Shown: positions 18,331 through 26,275 of the stretch, in pieces
Layout of the letters: every line of letters starts with the position of its first letter
How positions within the stretch are numbered: position 1 is the stretch's first letter
Origin: Pseudoduganella lurida
Lineage (GTDB): Bacteria > Pseudomonadota > Gammaproteobacteria > Burkholderiales > Burkholderiaceae_D
DNA: 64,000 bases
Assembly (NCBI RefSeq): GCF_007830455.1
Contig: NZ_VLLB01000005.1
Span: forward strand, 425,503-489,502
Direction: 5' to 3'
Program-made: the position numbers and the translations under genes
The notes under the pieces: generated by a model
Seen by the model: the letters and a program-made list of their open reading frames with translations, nothing else
Databases searched by the model: none
What the model was told of the DNA's origin: nothing

Positions 18331-19335
18331 ATGAGCGACGATCTCCACCCACCGTCTCCCGACACCTCCAGTGCCGCCCGGCGCGCCGGCGACCCACCGA
18401 TCAAGTGGGAGCGCGAGGTGCTGGAAAAGCTCGTCTTCGCCACGATCAAGGAACAGCGCGCCAACCGCCGCTGGGGCATCTTCTACAAGATCGTGCTGCT
18501 GCTGCTCGTGGTGCTGGCGGTGGCGAGCTATTTCGACATCAACCCGTTCGCCGGCGAAGGCGAAGTGGGCCGCCACACGGCGCTGGTGGAAATCGAGGGC
18601 AATATCGAATCGGAAGGCAGCGGTTCGGCCGCCGTCGTCATCCCGGCATTGAACAAGGCGTTCGCGGACAACGGCTCCGTGGCCATCGTGCTGCACATCA
18701 ACAGCCCGGGCGGCAGCCCCGTGCAGGCCGGCATGATCGTCGACGAGATCCGCCGCCTGCGCCACGGCTATCCGGACAAGCCCCTGTTCGTGGTGGTGGA
18801 CGAGATCTGCGCCTCGGGCGGCTACTACATCGCGGCGGCGGCAGACCGCATCTACGTCAACAAGGCCAGCATCGTCGGCTCGATCGGCGTGCTGATGGAC
18901 GGCTTCGGCTTCACCGGCGCGATGGACAAGCTGGGCGTCGAGCGCCGCCTGATCACGGCCGGCGTCGACAAGGGTTTCATGGACCCGTTCAGCCCGCAAT
19001 CGGAACGGCAGAAGAAGCACGCCCAGGCGATGCTGGACGAGATCCACCAGCAGTTCATCGACGTGGTGCGCACCGGCCGCGGCAAGCGCCTGCACGAGAC
19101 GCCGGACATGTTCTCGGGCCTGTTCTGGACCGGCGCGAAGGCCGTCGACATGGGCCTGGCGGACGATTTCGGCAGTGTCGACAGCGTGGCGCGCGACATC
19201 GTCAAGGCCGAGGACATCATCGACTACACCCAGCACGAAGGCCTGCCGGAACGGGTGCTGAAGAAATTCGGCGCCGCCGTGGGCAGCGCGGCCGTGAAGA
19301 CGGCGGTGCAGGGCGGCGCGCCGTCGATCCGCTGA
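18331..19335 (+). CDS. sppA: Signal peptide peptidase SppA, S49 family
   Basis: A 334-residue membrane-anchored serine protease that degrades leftover signal peptides. One transmembrane helix lies at about residues 52-68. The catalytic Ser is in EICASGGYYIAAAADRI; the S49 motifs LHINSPGGSP and KASIVGSIGVLMDGFGF are intact, and the basic partner Lys is likely in the RRLITAGVDKGFMDPF region. The length fits the short single-domain SppA type. It is last in the rluC-HAD-Rieske-sppA run, with 6 bp between it and the Rieske gene. Confidence 0.92.
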   Translation: MSDDLHPPSPDTSSAARRAGDPPIKWEREVLEKLVFATIKEQRANRRWGIFYKIVLLLLVVLAVASYFDINPFAGEGEVGRHTALVEIEGNIESEGSGSAAVVIPALNKAFADNGSVAIVLHINSPGGSPVQAGMIVDEIRRLRHGYPDKPLFVVVDEICASGGYYIAAAADRIYVNKASIVGSIGVLMDGFGFTGAMDKLGVERRLITAGVDKGFMDPFSPQSERQKKHAQAMLDEIHQQFIDVVRTGRGKRLHETPDMFSGLFWTGAKAVDMGLADDFGSVDSVARDIVKAEDIIDYTQHEGLPERVLKKFGAAVGSAAVKTAVQGGAPSIR

Positions 19336-19386
19336 GCCGCACCATGGCGGGATGGGTATTCGGACCCGCGTACGATTGAAGCGAGC

Positions 19387-19414
19387 TTGAATATTCCGGG
19401 GGAAGGCCTATGAT
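19387..19414 (+). promoter_or_regulatory. Sigma70-like promoter candidate after sppA
   Basis: TTGAAT (19387-19392) and TATGAT (19409-19414) are separated by 16 bp, matching consensus 4/6 and 5/6. There is no protein gene downstream on this strand until rsuA at 20245; a short frame (12 codons) starts at 19440 after GGAGGA. It may drive a non-coding transcript. Confidence 0.35.
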
Positions 19415-19660
19415 GGACCTGTAGTTATTCGATGGAGGAATGATCGGCAGTCTATCCAGCACGCCTTCCGTCCCGTAGCGACAGGTACCAGCGGTAAAGC
19501 AGCAAGGCAGTACGTAGTAAAGCGGTACGCAGTGAAGCAGTTCGCAGTGTGCAGTACAGCAGTAGAAGAAGATCAGTAGCAAGTAGCCAGGTAATGAGCA
19601 GATGCACCGGCAGCAAGTCCGCCGGGCCACCGCCGATCGGAACACGGACACGGCGGCCGG

Positions 19661-19684
19661 CAGAAGCAGAAGCAGAAGCAGAAG
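19661..19684. repeat. Hexanucleotide tandem repeat (CAGAAG)4
   Basis: Four perfect consecutive copies of CAGAAG in non-coding DNA after sppA. Confidence 0.9.
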
Positions 19685-19746
19685 CACGCAGTACCACCTG
19701 TCCCGCGCAACGGATCACCGACGCACAAGATGCGCATCCGAGAGAA

Positions 19747-20043
19747 TTACGATTCCTCGCTGACGTCTCCCGTGGAGACCAGAAAACGGCGGCCCAGTGC
19801 CGCTGTTTTCACGTGGGCGGCGCGCAGGTTGCTGGCTTCCTCGCCCGCCATGCCGCCTTCCAGCAGCCACTCGCTCAGGCCCTGCGAAGTCGCCGCCAGC
19901 CACTGGCCGCGCAGGCGGATGGCCCGGGAAGAGGGGGCGACGAAGGCATCCTCGGCCGCGCGGCAACGGGCCAGCGTGAGGGTCATGGCGAGATGGGCAG
20001 CGGCATCGCGGGCGACGGCGGAGCGGATGGTCTGCAGCGGCAT
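19747..20043 (-). CDS. Small protein of unknown function
   Basis: A 98-residue frame beginning MPLQTIRSAVARDAAAHLAM. The start is well supported: AAGGAGA ends 5 nt before the ATG, one of the best ribosome binding sites in the window. The protein is Ala/Arg-rich with no transmembrane segment, signal peptide or motif I recognise; Cys appears once. The central part (SRAIRLRGQWLAATSQGLSEWLLEGGMAGEEASN) looks helical and amphipathic. It is monocistronic and divergent from rsuA. A longer frame that starts further upstream has no such ribosome binding site. Confidence 0.6.
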   Translation of the reverse strand: MPLQTIRSAVARDAAAHLAMTLTLARCRAAEDAFVAPSSRAIRLRGQWLAATSQGLSEWLLEGGMAGEEASNLRAAHVKTAALGRRFLVSTGDVSEES

Positions 20044-20244
20044 GGCGTTCTCCTTGTGAGGGCGAATGACAATTCGGTTTCTATCGGGTTTACTAGGAAT
20101 GACATCGATATCTGCTAAGAACCTGCTTGTTAGCATTCAGCAGATTCCTACATTTGTTTCAGTCTAACAATCCGCCTCCCGGCCGGGTTGATCTTTCTCA
20201 AGTGATCGGCGGCATCGTTCTCCTTTCCGGTAAAATGCCGGCCC
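20044..20244. other. Divergent spacer between small unknown gene and rsuA
   Basis: 200 bp, AT-richer than average. A TAAAAT hexamer at 20231-20236 just before rsuA could be a -10 element, but no matching -35 is visible. Confidence 0.4.
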
Positions 20245-20976
20245 ATGAGCAAACAATCGCTGGACCGCCTCCTGCAATCGCAGGGTTTCGGCACCCGTAA
20301 ATACTGCCGCACGCTGATCGAGGATGGCGAAGTGGCCGTCAATGGCGCCGTGCACGACAACTACAAGACCCTGTTCGACACGAACGACCTGGTCTTCACC
20401 GTCTTCGACGAGGAATGGCGCTACCGCGAGCACGTCTACCTGGCCCTGTACAAGCCCGCCAATTTCGAATGTTCGCGCAAGCCCAGCCACCACCCCGGCG
20501 TGCTGACCCTGCTGCCCGAACAGTTCACCTGGCGCGACGTGCAGCCCGTCGGCCGGCTCGACCACGACACGACGGGCCTGCTGCTGATGTCCGACGACGG
20601 TCCGTTCATCCACGCCCAGTCCTCGCCAAAGCGGCACGTGCCGAAGGTCTACCAGGCCACCACCGCCGAGCCGGTAACGGACGAGCTCATCGCCCAGCTG
20701 CTGGCCGGCGTGCAGCTGCACGACGAACCGGCGCCGCTGGCGGCGCTCGTCTGCGAGAAGCGTGGCGAGAACCTGCTGGAGATCGTGCTGGAGCAGGGCA
20801 AGTACCACCAGGTGAAGCGCATGCTGGCCGCGGCCGGCAACCACTGCGCCGCCCTGCACCGCTCGGCCATCGGCAGCCTGGAGCTGGCATCCCTCGGCCT
20901 GCAGGAGGGCGAATGGTGCTTCCTGGAGCCCGAGCAGCTGGCCCTGCTGGCACCCACCGCGCAGTCCGGAGTGTAA
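20245..20976 (+). CDS. rsuA: Pseudouridine synthase, RsuA/RluB/E/F family
   Basis: A 243-residue rRNA pseudouridine synthase. It has an N-terminal S4 domain (MSKQSLDRLLQSQGFGTRKY...GEVAVNGAV), the catalytic motif PVGRLDHDTTGLLLMSDDG with the nucleophilic Asp, and EQGKYHQVKRMLAAAGNH near the C-terminus. The short S4 domain and overall length fit RsuA, which modifies U516 of 16S rRNA. The assignment among RsuA-family members is by resemblance. It is followed by the flagellar region. Confidence 0.85.
   Translation: MSKQSLDRLLQSQGFGTRKYCRTLIEDGEVAVNGAVHDNYKTLFDTNDLVFTVFDEEWRYREHVYLALYKPANFECSRKPSHHPGVLTLLPEQFTWRDVQPVGRLDHDTTGLLLMSDDGPFIHAQSSPKRHVPKVYQATTAEPVTDELIAQLLAGVQLHDEPAPLAALVCEKRGENLLEIVLEQGKYHQVKRMLAAAGNHCAALHRSAIGSLELASLGLQEGEWCFLEPEQLALLAPTAQSGV
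20948..20963 (+). promoter_or_regulatory. Possible sigma54 site upstream of flhB
   Basis: TGGCACCCACCGCGCA has the invariant GG and GC of a -24/-12 promoter at the right distance, with TGGCAC intact, but the -12 element lacks TT. It lies inside the 3' end of rsuA, about 128 bp before flhB. In GC-rich DNA such matches arise by chance, so this is tentative. Confidence 0.25.
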
Positions 20977-21091
20977 TTTCCACATAGAAACTTCGATGTA
21001 GCCCCGGTTTCCCCGTCTGTTTCCCCGATGACGGGGCGGGCCGGCCGCCGATAATGTCTCCTGGGTATAGAAAAGCACCAGGAGCGGGAAC

Positions 21092-22234
21092 GTGGCGGAA
21101 GACAGCGAAGCCGAGAAGACAGAACCAGCCTCAGAGAGGCGCCTCACGCAGGCGCGCGAAGAAGGCGACATTCCCCGTTCCCGGGAAGTTTCCACGTTTA
21201 CCGTGCTGATGGCGGCCGGCGCGGGCCTGTACATGATGGGCTCGAGCATGACGCGCCAGCTGTCGGCCACGCTGACTTCCGGCCTCACGCTCACCCGCGA
21301 GCAGGCTTTCGATCCCGACGTGCTCATCCAGCGCATCTTCGCCGACCTGGTGCAGGTGCTGATCACCTTCCTGCCGCTCGGCGTGGGCGTGATGATCGTG
21401 GCCATCGTGTCGCCCATCTTCGTGGGCGGCTTCATGTTCTCGGCCAAGGGCTTCATGCCCAAGTTCAGCAAGCTGAACCCGGTCAACGGCCTGACCAACA
21501 TGATTTCCAAGAACGCGCTGGTCGAGCTGCTGAAAGCCGTCATGAAGACCATCCTGGTGGGCGCCGTGGCCTACATGGTCATGATGCGCTACAAGGACGC
21601 CATCTTCGGCCTGCCCAACGAGCCGGCCAACGAGGGCTACGCGCACATGCTGGACATGCTGGCGATGTGCTTCCTGTTCCTGGTCGCCTCGCTGGGCTTC
21701 ATTGCCGCCATCGACGCCCCGTACCAGATCTGGCACTACGGCGACAAGATGAAGATGACGCGCCAGGAAATGATCCAGGAATCGAAGGAATCGGACGGCA
21801 ATCCCCAGATCAAGGGCAAGATCCGCCAGATGCAGCGCGAGATGGCCAAGCGCCGCATGATGTCCGACGTGCCGACGGCCGACGTGGTGGTCACCAACCC
21901 GACCCACTTCGCTGTCGCACTGAAATACACCGACGGCGCCGGCGGCGCGCCGAAGGTCGTGGCCAAGGGCACCGATGCCGTGGCCGCCAAGATCCGCGAG
22001 CTGGCCAAGGAACACAAGGTCGCCATCCTGGAAGCGCCGGCACTGGCCCGTGCGCTGCACAAGCACACCGACATCGGCGACGAGATTCCGCAGCGGCTGT
22101 ATGCGGCCGTGGCCGAGGTGCTGGCGTATGTGTACCAGCTGCGCGCCTACCGCCCGGGCGGCCGCTACCCGGACCGTCCGACGAAGCTGGAAGTGCCGGC
22201 CGACATGGACCCGAACAACAAACCCGCAGCGTAA
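21092..22234 (+). CDS. flhB: Flagellar export apparatus protein FlhB
   Basis: A 380-residue membrane protein of the flagellar type III export gate, which switches export from rod/hook to filament substrates. It starts AEDSEAEKTEPASERRLTQAREEGDIPRSRE, has four transmembrane segments, and a cytoplasmic domain with the autocleavage site NPTH in VVVTNPTHFAVALKY. The start is GTG at 21092, with AGGAG eight nt upstream. It heads flhB-flhA-flhF-flhG-fliA-motC-motD. A shortened homologue of its cleaved C-terminal half is encoded near 55719-56102. Confidence 0.96.
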   Translation: MAEDSEAEKTEPASERRLTQAREEGDIPRSREVSTFTVLMAAGAGLYMMGSSMTRQLSATLTSGLTLTREQAFDPDVLIQRIFADLVQVLITFLPLGVGVMIVAIVSPIFVGGFMFSAKGFMPKFSKLNPVNGLTNMISKNALVELLKAVMKTILVGAVAYMVMMRYKDAIFGLPNEPANEGYAHMLDMLAMCFLFLVASLGFIAAIDAPYQIWHYGDKMKMTRQEMIQESKESDGNPQIKGKIRQMQREMAKRRMMSDVPTADVVVTNPTHFAVALKYTDGAGGAPKVVAKGTDAVAAKIRELAKEHKVAILEAPALARALHKHTDIGDEIPQRLYAAVAEVLAYVYQLRAYRPGGRYPDRPTKLEVPADMDPNNKPAA

Positions 22235-22249
22235 CGAGGGAAGAACACA

Positions 22250-24406
22250 ATGCAAGCGCTCAGAATGCCCGCCTGGACCAGCGTCATCACCGGCGGCAAT
22301 GCCAACAGCCTCGCGGCACCGATCCTGATCATCATGCTGCTGGCGATGATGATCCTGCCGCTGCCGGCGTTCATCCTGGACCTGTTCTTCAGCTTCAATA
22401 TCGCGCTGTCGATCATCGTGCTGCTGACCAGCCTGTACACGGTGAAGCCGCTGGACTTCATGGCCTTCCCGACCGTGCTGCTGCTGTCGACGATGCTGCG
22501 CCTGGCCCTGAACGTGGCCTCCACCCGCATCGTGCTGACGGAAGGCCATACCGGCCCGGATGCGGCCGGCAAGGTCGTCGAGGCGTTCGGCCACTTCCTG
22601 ATCGGCGGGAACTACACGGTCGGTATCGTGGTCTTCATCATCCTCACCATCATCAACTTCGTCGTGGTGACGAAGGGCGCGGGCCGGATCGCCGAAGTGG
22701 GCGCCCGTTTCGCGCTGGACGCGCTGCCGGGCAAGCAGATGGCGATCGACGCCGACCTGAACGCCGGCCTGATCGGCGAAGCGGATGCCCGCAAGCGCCG
22801 CAGCGAAGTCTCCCAGGAAGCGGAATTCTACGGCGCGATGGACGGTGCGTCGAAGTACGTCCGCGGCGACGCCGTGGCCGGCATCATGGTCACCGTCATC
22901 AATATCGTCGGCGGCCTGCTGGTGGGCCTGATCGCCCACGACATGCCGTTCGCGGACGCGGTGAAGAACTACACGCTGCTGGCCATCGGCGACGGCCTGG
23001 TGGCACAGATCCCGTCGCTGATCATCTCGCTGGCGGCCGGCGCCGTGGTGTCGCGCGTGGCATCGGAAGTGGACATCGGCTCGCAGCTGATCGGCCAGCT
23101 GTTCGCCAAGCCGCAGGTGCTGTTCATCACGGCCGCCATCATCGGCGGCCTGGGCCTGATCCCCGGCATGCCGAACCTGGTGTTCCTGCTGCTGGCGGGC
23201 TCGCTGGGCGGTGCCGGCTACATGATGATGAAGAAGGAACGGCTGGCCGAGGAAAACGGCACGGCGCGCGGCCCGTCCGGCGGCGGTGGCGCGGCAGCGG
23301 GTGCCTCCGGTGGTGGCGCTGGCGCTGGCGGTGGCGCGCAGGGCGGCCCGGCGGCCGAGAGCGAGGAGGCGACCTGGAACGACGTGCTGGCCGTCGACAC
23401 GCTGGGCCTCGAGGTGGGCTACCGCCTGATCCCGCTGGTGGACAAGGCGCAGAGCGGCGAACTGCTCAAGCGCATCAAGGGCATCCGCAAGAAGTTCGCG
23501 CAGGAAGTGGGCTTCCTGGCGCCGCCCGTGCACATCCGCGACAACCTGGAACTCAAACCCTCAGCCTACCGCATCACGCTGAAGGGCGTGGAAGTGGGGA
23601 CCGGCGAGGCGTTCAACGGCCAGTACCTGGCGATCAATCCGGGCATGGCCAGCGGTGCGCTGCCGGGCCTGGCCACCACCGATCCCGCGTTCGGCCTGCC
23701 CGCCACGTGGATCGACGCCAGCCTGCGCGACCAGGCGCAGGGCATGGGCTACACGGTGGTCGATGCCGGCACCGTCGTCGCCACGCACCTGAACCACCTG
23801 ATCACGTCGCACGCCTCGGAACTGCTGGGCCGCAACGAGGTACAGGCGCTGCTGGACCACCTGGGCAAGGAAGCGCCGAAGCTGACGGAAGACCTGGTGC
23901 CGAAGATGCTGTCGCTGTCGGCCCTGCAGAAGGTGCTGCAGAACCTGCTGTCCGAAGGCGTGCACATCCGCGACATGCGCTCCATCATCGAGGCGCTGGC
24001 CGAACACACGGCGCACACGCAGGATCCGAACGAACTGACGTCGCTGGTGCGGATCGCGCTGGGCCGCGCCATCGTCCAGCAACTGTTCCCGGGCAATGGC
24101 GAGCTGTCCGTGATGACGCTCGACAACCGCCTGGAACGCCTGCTGATGGGCGCGCTGGCCACCGGCGGCGCCGACGGCGCCGGCATCGAGCCCGGCCTGG
24201 CCGATACCATCGCCCAGCAGGCCGCGCAGGCCACCGCGCAGCAGGAAGCGCTGGGCGTCACGCCGGTGCTGCTGGTGCCCGGCCCGCTGCGCCCGCTGCT
24301 GTCGCGCTTCCTGCGCCGCGCGCTGCCACAGCTGAAGGTCCTCTCGCACGCCGAGATCCCCGAAGCCAAGACCATCCGCGTCACCGCACTGGTGGGCAAT
24401 ACCTAA
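22250..24406 (+). CDS. flhA: Flagellar export apparatus protein FlhA
   Basis: A 718-residue export-gate protein. The N-terminal half has about eight transmembrane helices with the conserved FHIPEP-type cytoplasmic loop region (GRIAEVGARFALDALPGKQMAIDADLNAGLI). The C-terminal cytoplasmic ring domain starts near EATWNDVLAVDTLGLEVGYRLIP. Joining them is an unusually glycine/alanine-rich linker (about residues 340-370: GPSGGGG, GASGGGAGAGGG). ATG at 22250 follows GAGGGAAG. The gap to flhB is 15 bp, so they are co-transcribed. Confidence 0.96.
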   Translation: MQALRMPAWTSVITGGNANSLAAPILIIMLLAMMILPLPAFILDLFFSFNIALSIIVLLTSLYTVKPLDFMAFPTVLLLSTMLRLALNVASTRIVLTEGHTGPDAAGKVVEAFGHFLIGGNYTVGIVVFIILTIINFVVVTKGAGRIAEVGARFALDALPGKQMAIDADLNAGLIGEADARKRRSEVSQEAEFYGAMDGASKYVRGDAVAGIMVTVINIVGGLLVGLIAHDMPFADAVKNYTLLAIGDGLVAQIPSLIISLAAGAVVSRVASEVDIGSQLIGQLFAKPQVLFITAAIIGGLGLIPGMPNLVFLLLAGSLGGAGYMMMKKERLAEENGTARGPSGGGGAAAGASGGGAGAGGGAQGGPAAESEEATWNDVLAVDTLGLEVGYRLIPLVDKAQSGELLKRIKGIRKKFAQEVGFLAPPVHIRDNLELKPSAYRITLKGVEVGTGEAFNGQYLAINPGMASGALPGLATTDPAFGLPATWIDASLRDQAQGMGYTVVDAGTVVATHLNHLITSHASELLGRNEVQALLDHLGKEAPKLTEDLVPKMLSLSALQKVLQNLLSEGVHIRDMRSIIEALAEHTAHTQDPNELTSLVRIALGRAIVQQLFPGNGELSVMTLDNRLERLLMGALATGGADGAGIEPGLADTIAQQAAQATAQQEALGVTPVLLVPGPLRPLLSRFLRRALPQLKVLSHAEIPEAKTIRVTALVGNT

Positions 24407-24712
24407 GCCCACAGCTCAGTCCGTGTCCACCATGGGGTCAGACCCCGACATGGACACGGACTCATCCATTTGCCGGTCCCGGTACGCCAAGTGATCAATT
24501 GCGATGTGAAGAAGGGTACCCACGTTCGCATGTTATTGACGAGCTTGTGTCCATGTCGGGGTCTGACCCCTAGGTGGACACGAACTCGGCAGCGGCGATG
24601 AATTGTGAAATGCACGTGTTTTCCCCGCCTGTTCGGTTGATGCTTTCTCTGCGGCATCGTCAATAATTTCAACATCGAGAATATCTCTGTGTATGACGAC
24701 AGGAGCAGTGCA
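24407..24712. other. flhA-flhF intergenic region
   Basis: About 300 bp between co-directional flagellar genes, holding an inverted REP-like pair (24418-24587). Downstream of it, an AT-richer stretch (24640-24700) may carry a promoter for flhF. TTGATG and AATAAT are present but 19 bp apart, so I do not call it. Confidence 0.5.
24418..24587. repeat. Inverted pair of 45-bp GGGGTCAGACCCC elements
   Basis: Element one (24418-24462) has perfect 12-bp ends AGTCCGTGTCCA/TGGACACGGACT around GGGGTCAGACCCC. Element two (24541-24587) has GAGCTTGTGTCCA/TGGACACGAACTC ends around GGGGTCTGACCCC and is in the opposite orientation. A 78-bp spacer separates them. The first 30 bp of element two are identical to the element at 43770 in the fliP-fliQ gap. 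Confidence 0.85.
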
Positions 24713-26164
24713 ATGAACGTCAAGAAATTTACCGCGCCCACGTCGCGTGAGGCGCTGCGCAAGGTGCGCGAGGCGCTGGGCCCGGATGCCGTGATCCTGT
24801 CGAACCGGCCGATCGATGGCGTGGTCGAAATCCTGGCGCTGGCCAACGACGATGCCGCCTCGCTGGCGCTGCCGGTGGACGATGCGCCGCAGGGTGCACC
24901 GCACCTGGACATCGACGACGGCTACGTCGCGCACTTCTCCGAGCCGGCCCGCCAGGCACAGCAGCCCCGTCCCGCGTTTGCGCCGTCGATGCCACCGCAG
25001 CCCGCCCCCCAAGCCGCCATGCCGATGCGCGCCCCGGCACCAGCGGCACCGGCCGCCCAGCCGCGCCCGGCAGCAGCACAGCAACAGCAACAGCCACAAA
25101 CACATCAGCAGGCCCCGGCACCATCGCTGGACATGGACCGCATCACCGCGCTGGTCGCCGATGCCGTCAATGCCGCCAAGTCGAATGCCGCCGCCGAGAT
25201 GAACGGCATGATGAGCGAGCTGCGCGCCATGCGCGGCATGATGGAAACCCAGCTGGCCGAACTGTCGTGGGGCAGTGCCCAGCAGCGCGAGCCGCACAAG
25301 GCCGCCGTGCTGCGCGAACTGCTGGCGGCCGGCTTCTCCGCCACCCTGGCGCGCCGCCTGCTCGACAAGCTGCCGGCCGGCCGGGGTGCCGAGGAATCGC
25401 TGCAGTGGATCCGCACGGTCCTGGCCCGCAACCTGAACGCCATCGCCAACGAAGACGCGCTGATCGAGCGGGGCGGCGTGTTCGCGCTGGTCGGCCCGAC
25501 CGGCGTGGGCAAGACCACCAGCACCGCCAAGCTGGCCGCGCGCTGCGTGATGCGCCACGGCCCGGAAAAGCTGGCCCTGATCACCACTGACGCCTACCGT
25601 ATCGGCGCGCACGAACAGCTGCGCATCTACGGCAAGATCCTCGGCGTGATGGTGCACTCGGTGAAGGATGAAGCCGACCTGCGCATCGCCCTGAAGGAAC
25701 TGCGCAACAAGCACACGGTGCTGATCGATACGGTCGGCGTCAGCCAGCGCGACCAGATGGTCACCGAGCAGGTCGCCATGCTGCAGGGCACGGACGTGAA
25801 CGTGCAGCGCCTGCTGTGCCTGAATGCCACGTCGACCGGCGAAACGCTGACCGAAGTGGTGCGCGCCTACCAGGGCAGCGGCCTGGCCGGCTGCCTGATC
25901 ACGAAGTTGGACGAAGCCGCCTCGCTGGGCAATGTGCTGGACGTGGTGATCCGCCAGAAGCTGCAGCTGTTCTACGTGTCGAACGGCCAGCGCGTGCCGG
26001 AAGACCTGCATCTGGCGAAGCCGGCGGAACTGATCGAGCGGGCCTTCGGTCTGAAGAAGGATGCCTCCCAGTTCGCCGACGGCGACCTGCCGATGCTGAT
26101 GGCGGCTGCCGCGAACGGCCAGAATGCCCACCACGATGCCATGCGCGAGGTGCACCTTGGCTGA
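24713..26164 (+). CDS. flhF: Flagellar SRP-type GTPase FlhF
   Basis: A 483-residue SIMIBI GTPase that sets flagellar position and number. It starts MNVKKFTAPTSREALRKVREALGPDAVILSN, with AGGAG seven nt upstream. A Pro/Ala/Gln-rich linker (about residues 85-140) leads into the NG domain: G1 GPTGVGKTTSTAKLAAR, LITTDAYRIGAHEQLRIYGKI, G3 DTVG, and G4 TKLDEAASLGNVLD. The gene's last codons overlap a 25-bp near-copy of the flhG start. It precedes flhG, its usual partner. Confidence 0.95.
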   Translation: MNVKKFTAPTSREALRKVREALGPDAVILSNRPIDGVVEILALANDDAASLALPVDDAPQGAPHLDIDDGYVAHFSEPARQAQQPRPAFAPSMPPQPAPQAAMPMRAPAPAAPAAQPRPAAAQQQQQPQTHQQAPAPSLDMDRITALVADAVNAAKSNAAAEMNGMMSELRAMRGMMETQLAELSWGSAQQREPHKAAVLRELLAAGFSATLARRLLDKLPAGRGAEESLQWIRTVLARNLNAIANEDALIERGGVFALVGPTGVGKTTSTAKLAARCVMRHGPEKLALITTDAYRIGAHEQLRIYGKILGVMVHSVKDEADLRIALKELRNKHTVLIDTVGVSQRDQMVTEQVAMLQGTDVNVQRLLCLNATSTGETLTEVVRAYQGSGLAGCLITKLDEAASLGNVLDVVIRQKLQLFYVSNGQRVPEDLHLAKPAELIERAFGLKKDASQFADGDLPMLMAAAANGQNAHHDAMREVHLG

Positions 26165-26275
26165 TTTCGATGTCGACCAGGTTGGGTTGGGCTCACCTGT
26201 CTGCGCCGCCGGCGCGGCAGTAAATGGATACGTGATGACGGGAGTGCTCCGTGGCTAATTTCGATTTCGACCAGG
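26157..26275 (+). repeat. Direct repeat of the flhG start region
   Basis: 26157-26181 and 26251-26275 match at 22 of 25 positions, starting 94 bp apart. The second copy is the real start of flhG (GTG-GCT-AAT-TTC-GAT). The first overlaps the last codons of flhF and would encode LADFDVDQV in a frame that closes after 34 codons. Confidence 0.85.

Larger units (their letters stand above)
19336..19746. other. Intergenic region with simple repeats and a promoter-like site
   Basis: About 410 bp less GC-rich than the neighbours and unlike them in composition. A sigma70-like site lies at 19387-19414. Between about 19490 and 19590 the sequence is a degenerate run of AGCAGT/GCAGTA-like words, and 19661-19684 is four perfect copies of CAGAAG. 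No reading frame with a convincing start and recognisable product is present. Confidence 0.55.

Noticed and set aside
21047..21054. GCCGATAA as a FliA promoter for flhB
   Set aside because: The -10 octamer matches perfectly but the position 11 bp upstream reads ATGACGGG with no TAAA-like -35, unlike the four accepted promoters.
26157..26250. Separate small gene starting at the duplicated flhG start
   Set aside because: The 34-codon frame from TTG has no ribosome binding site and overlaps the end of flhF; it is better seen as a duplication remnant.
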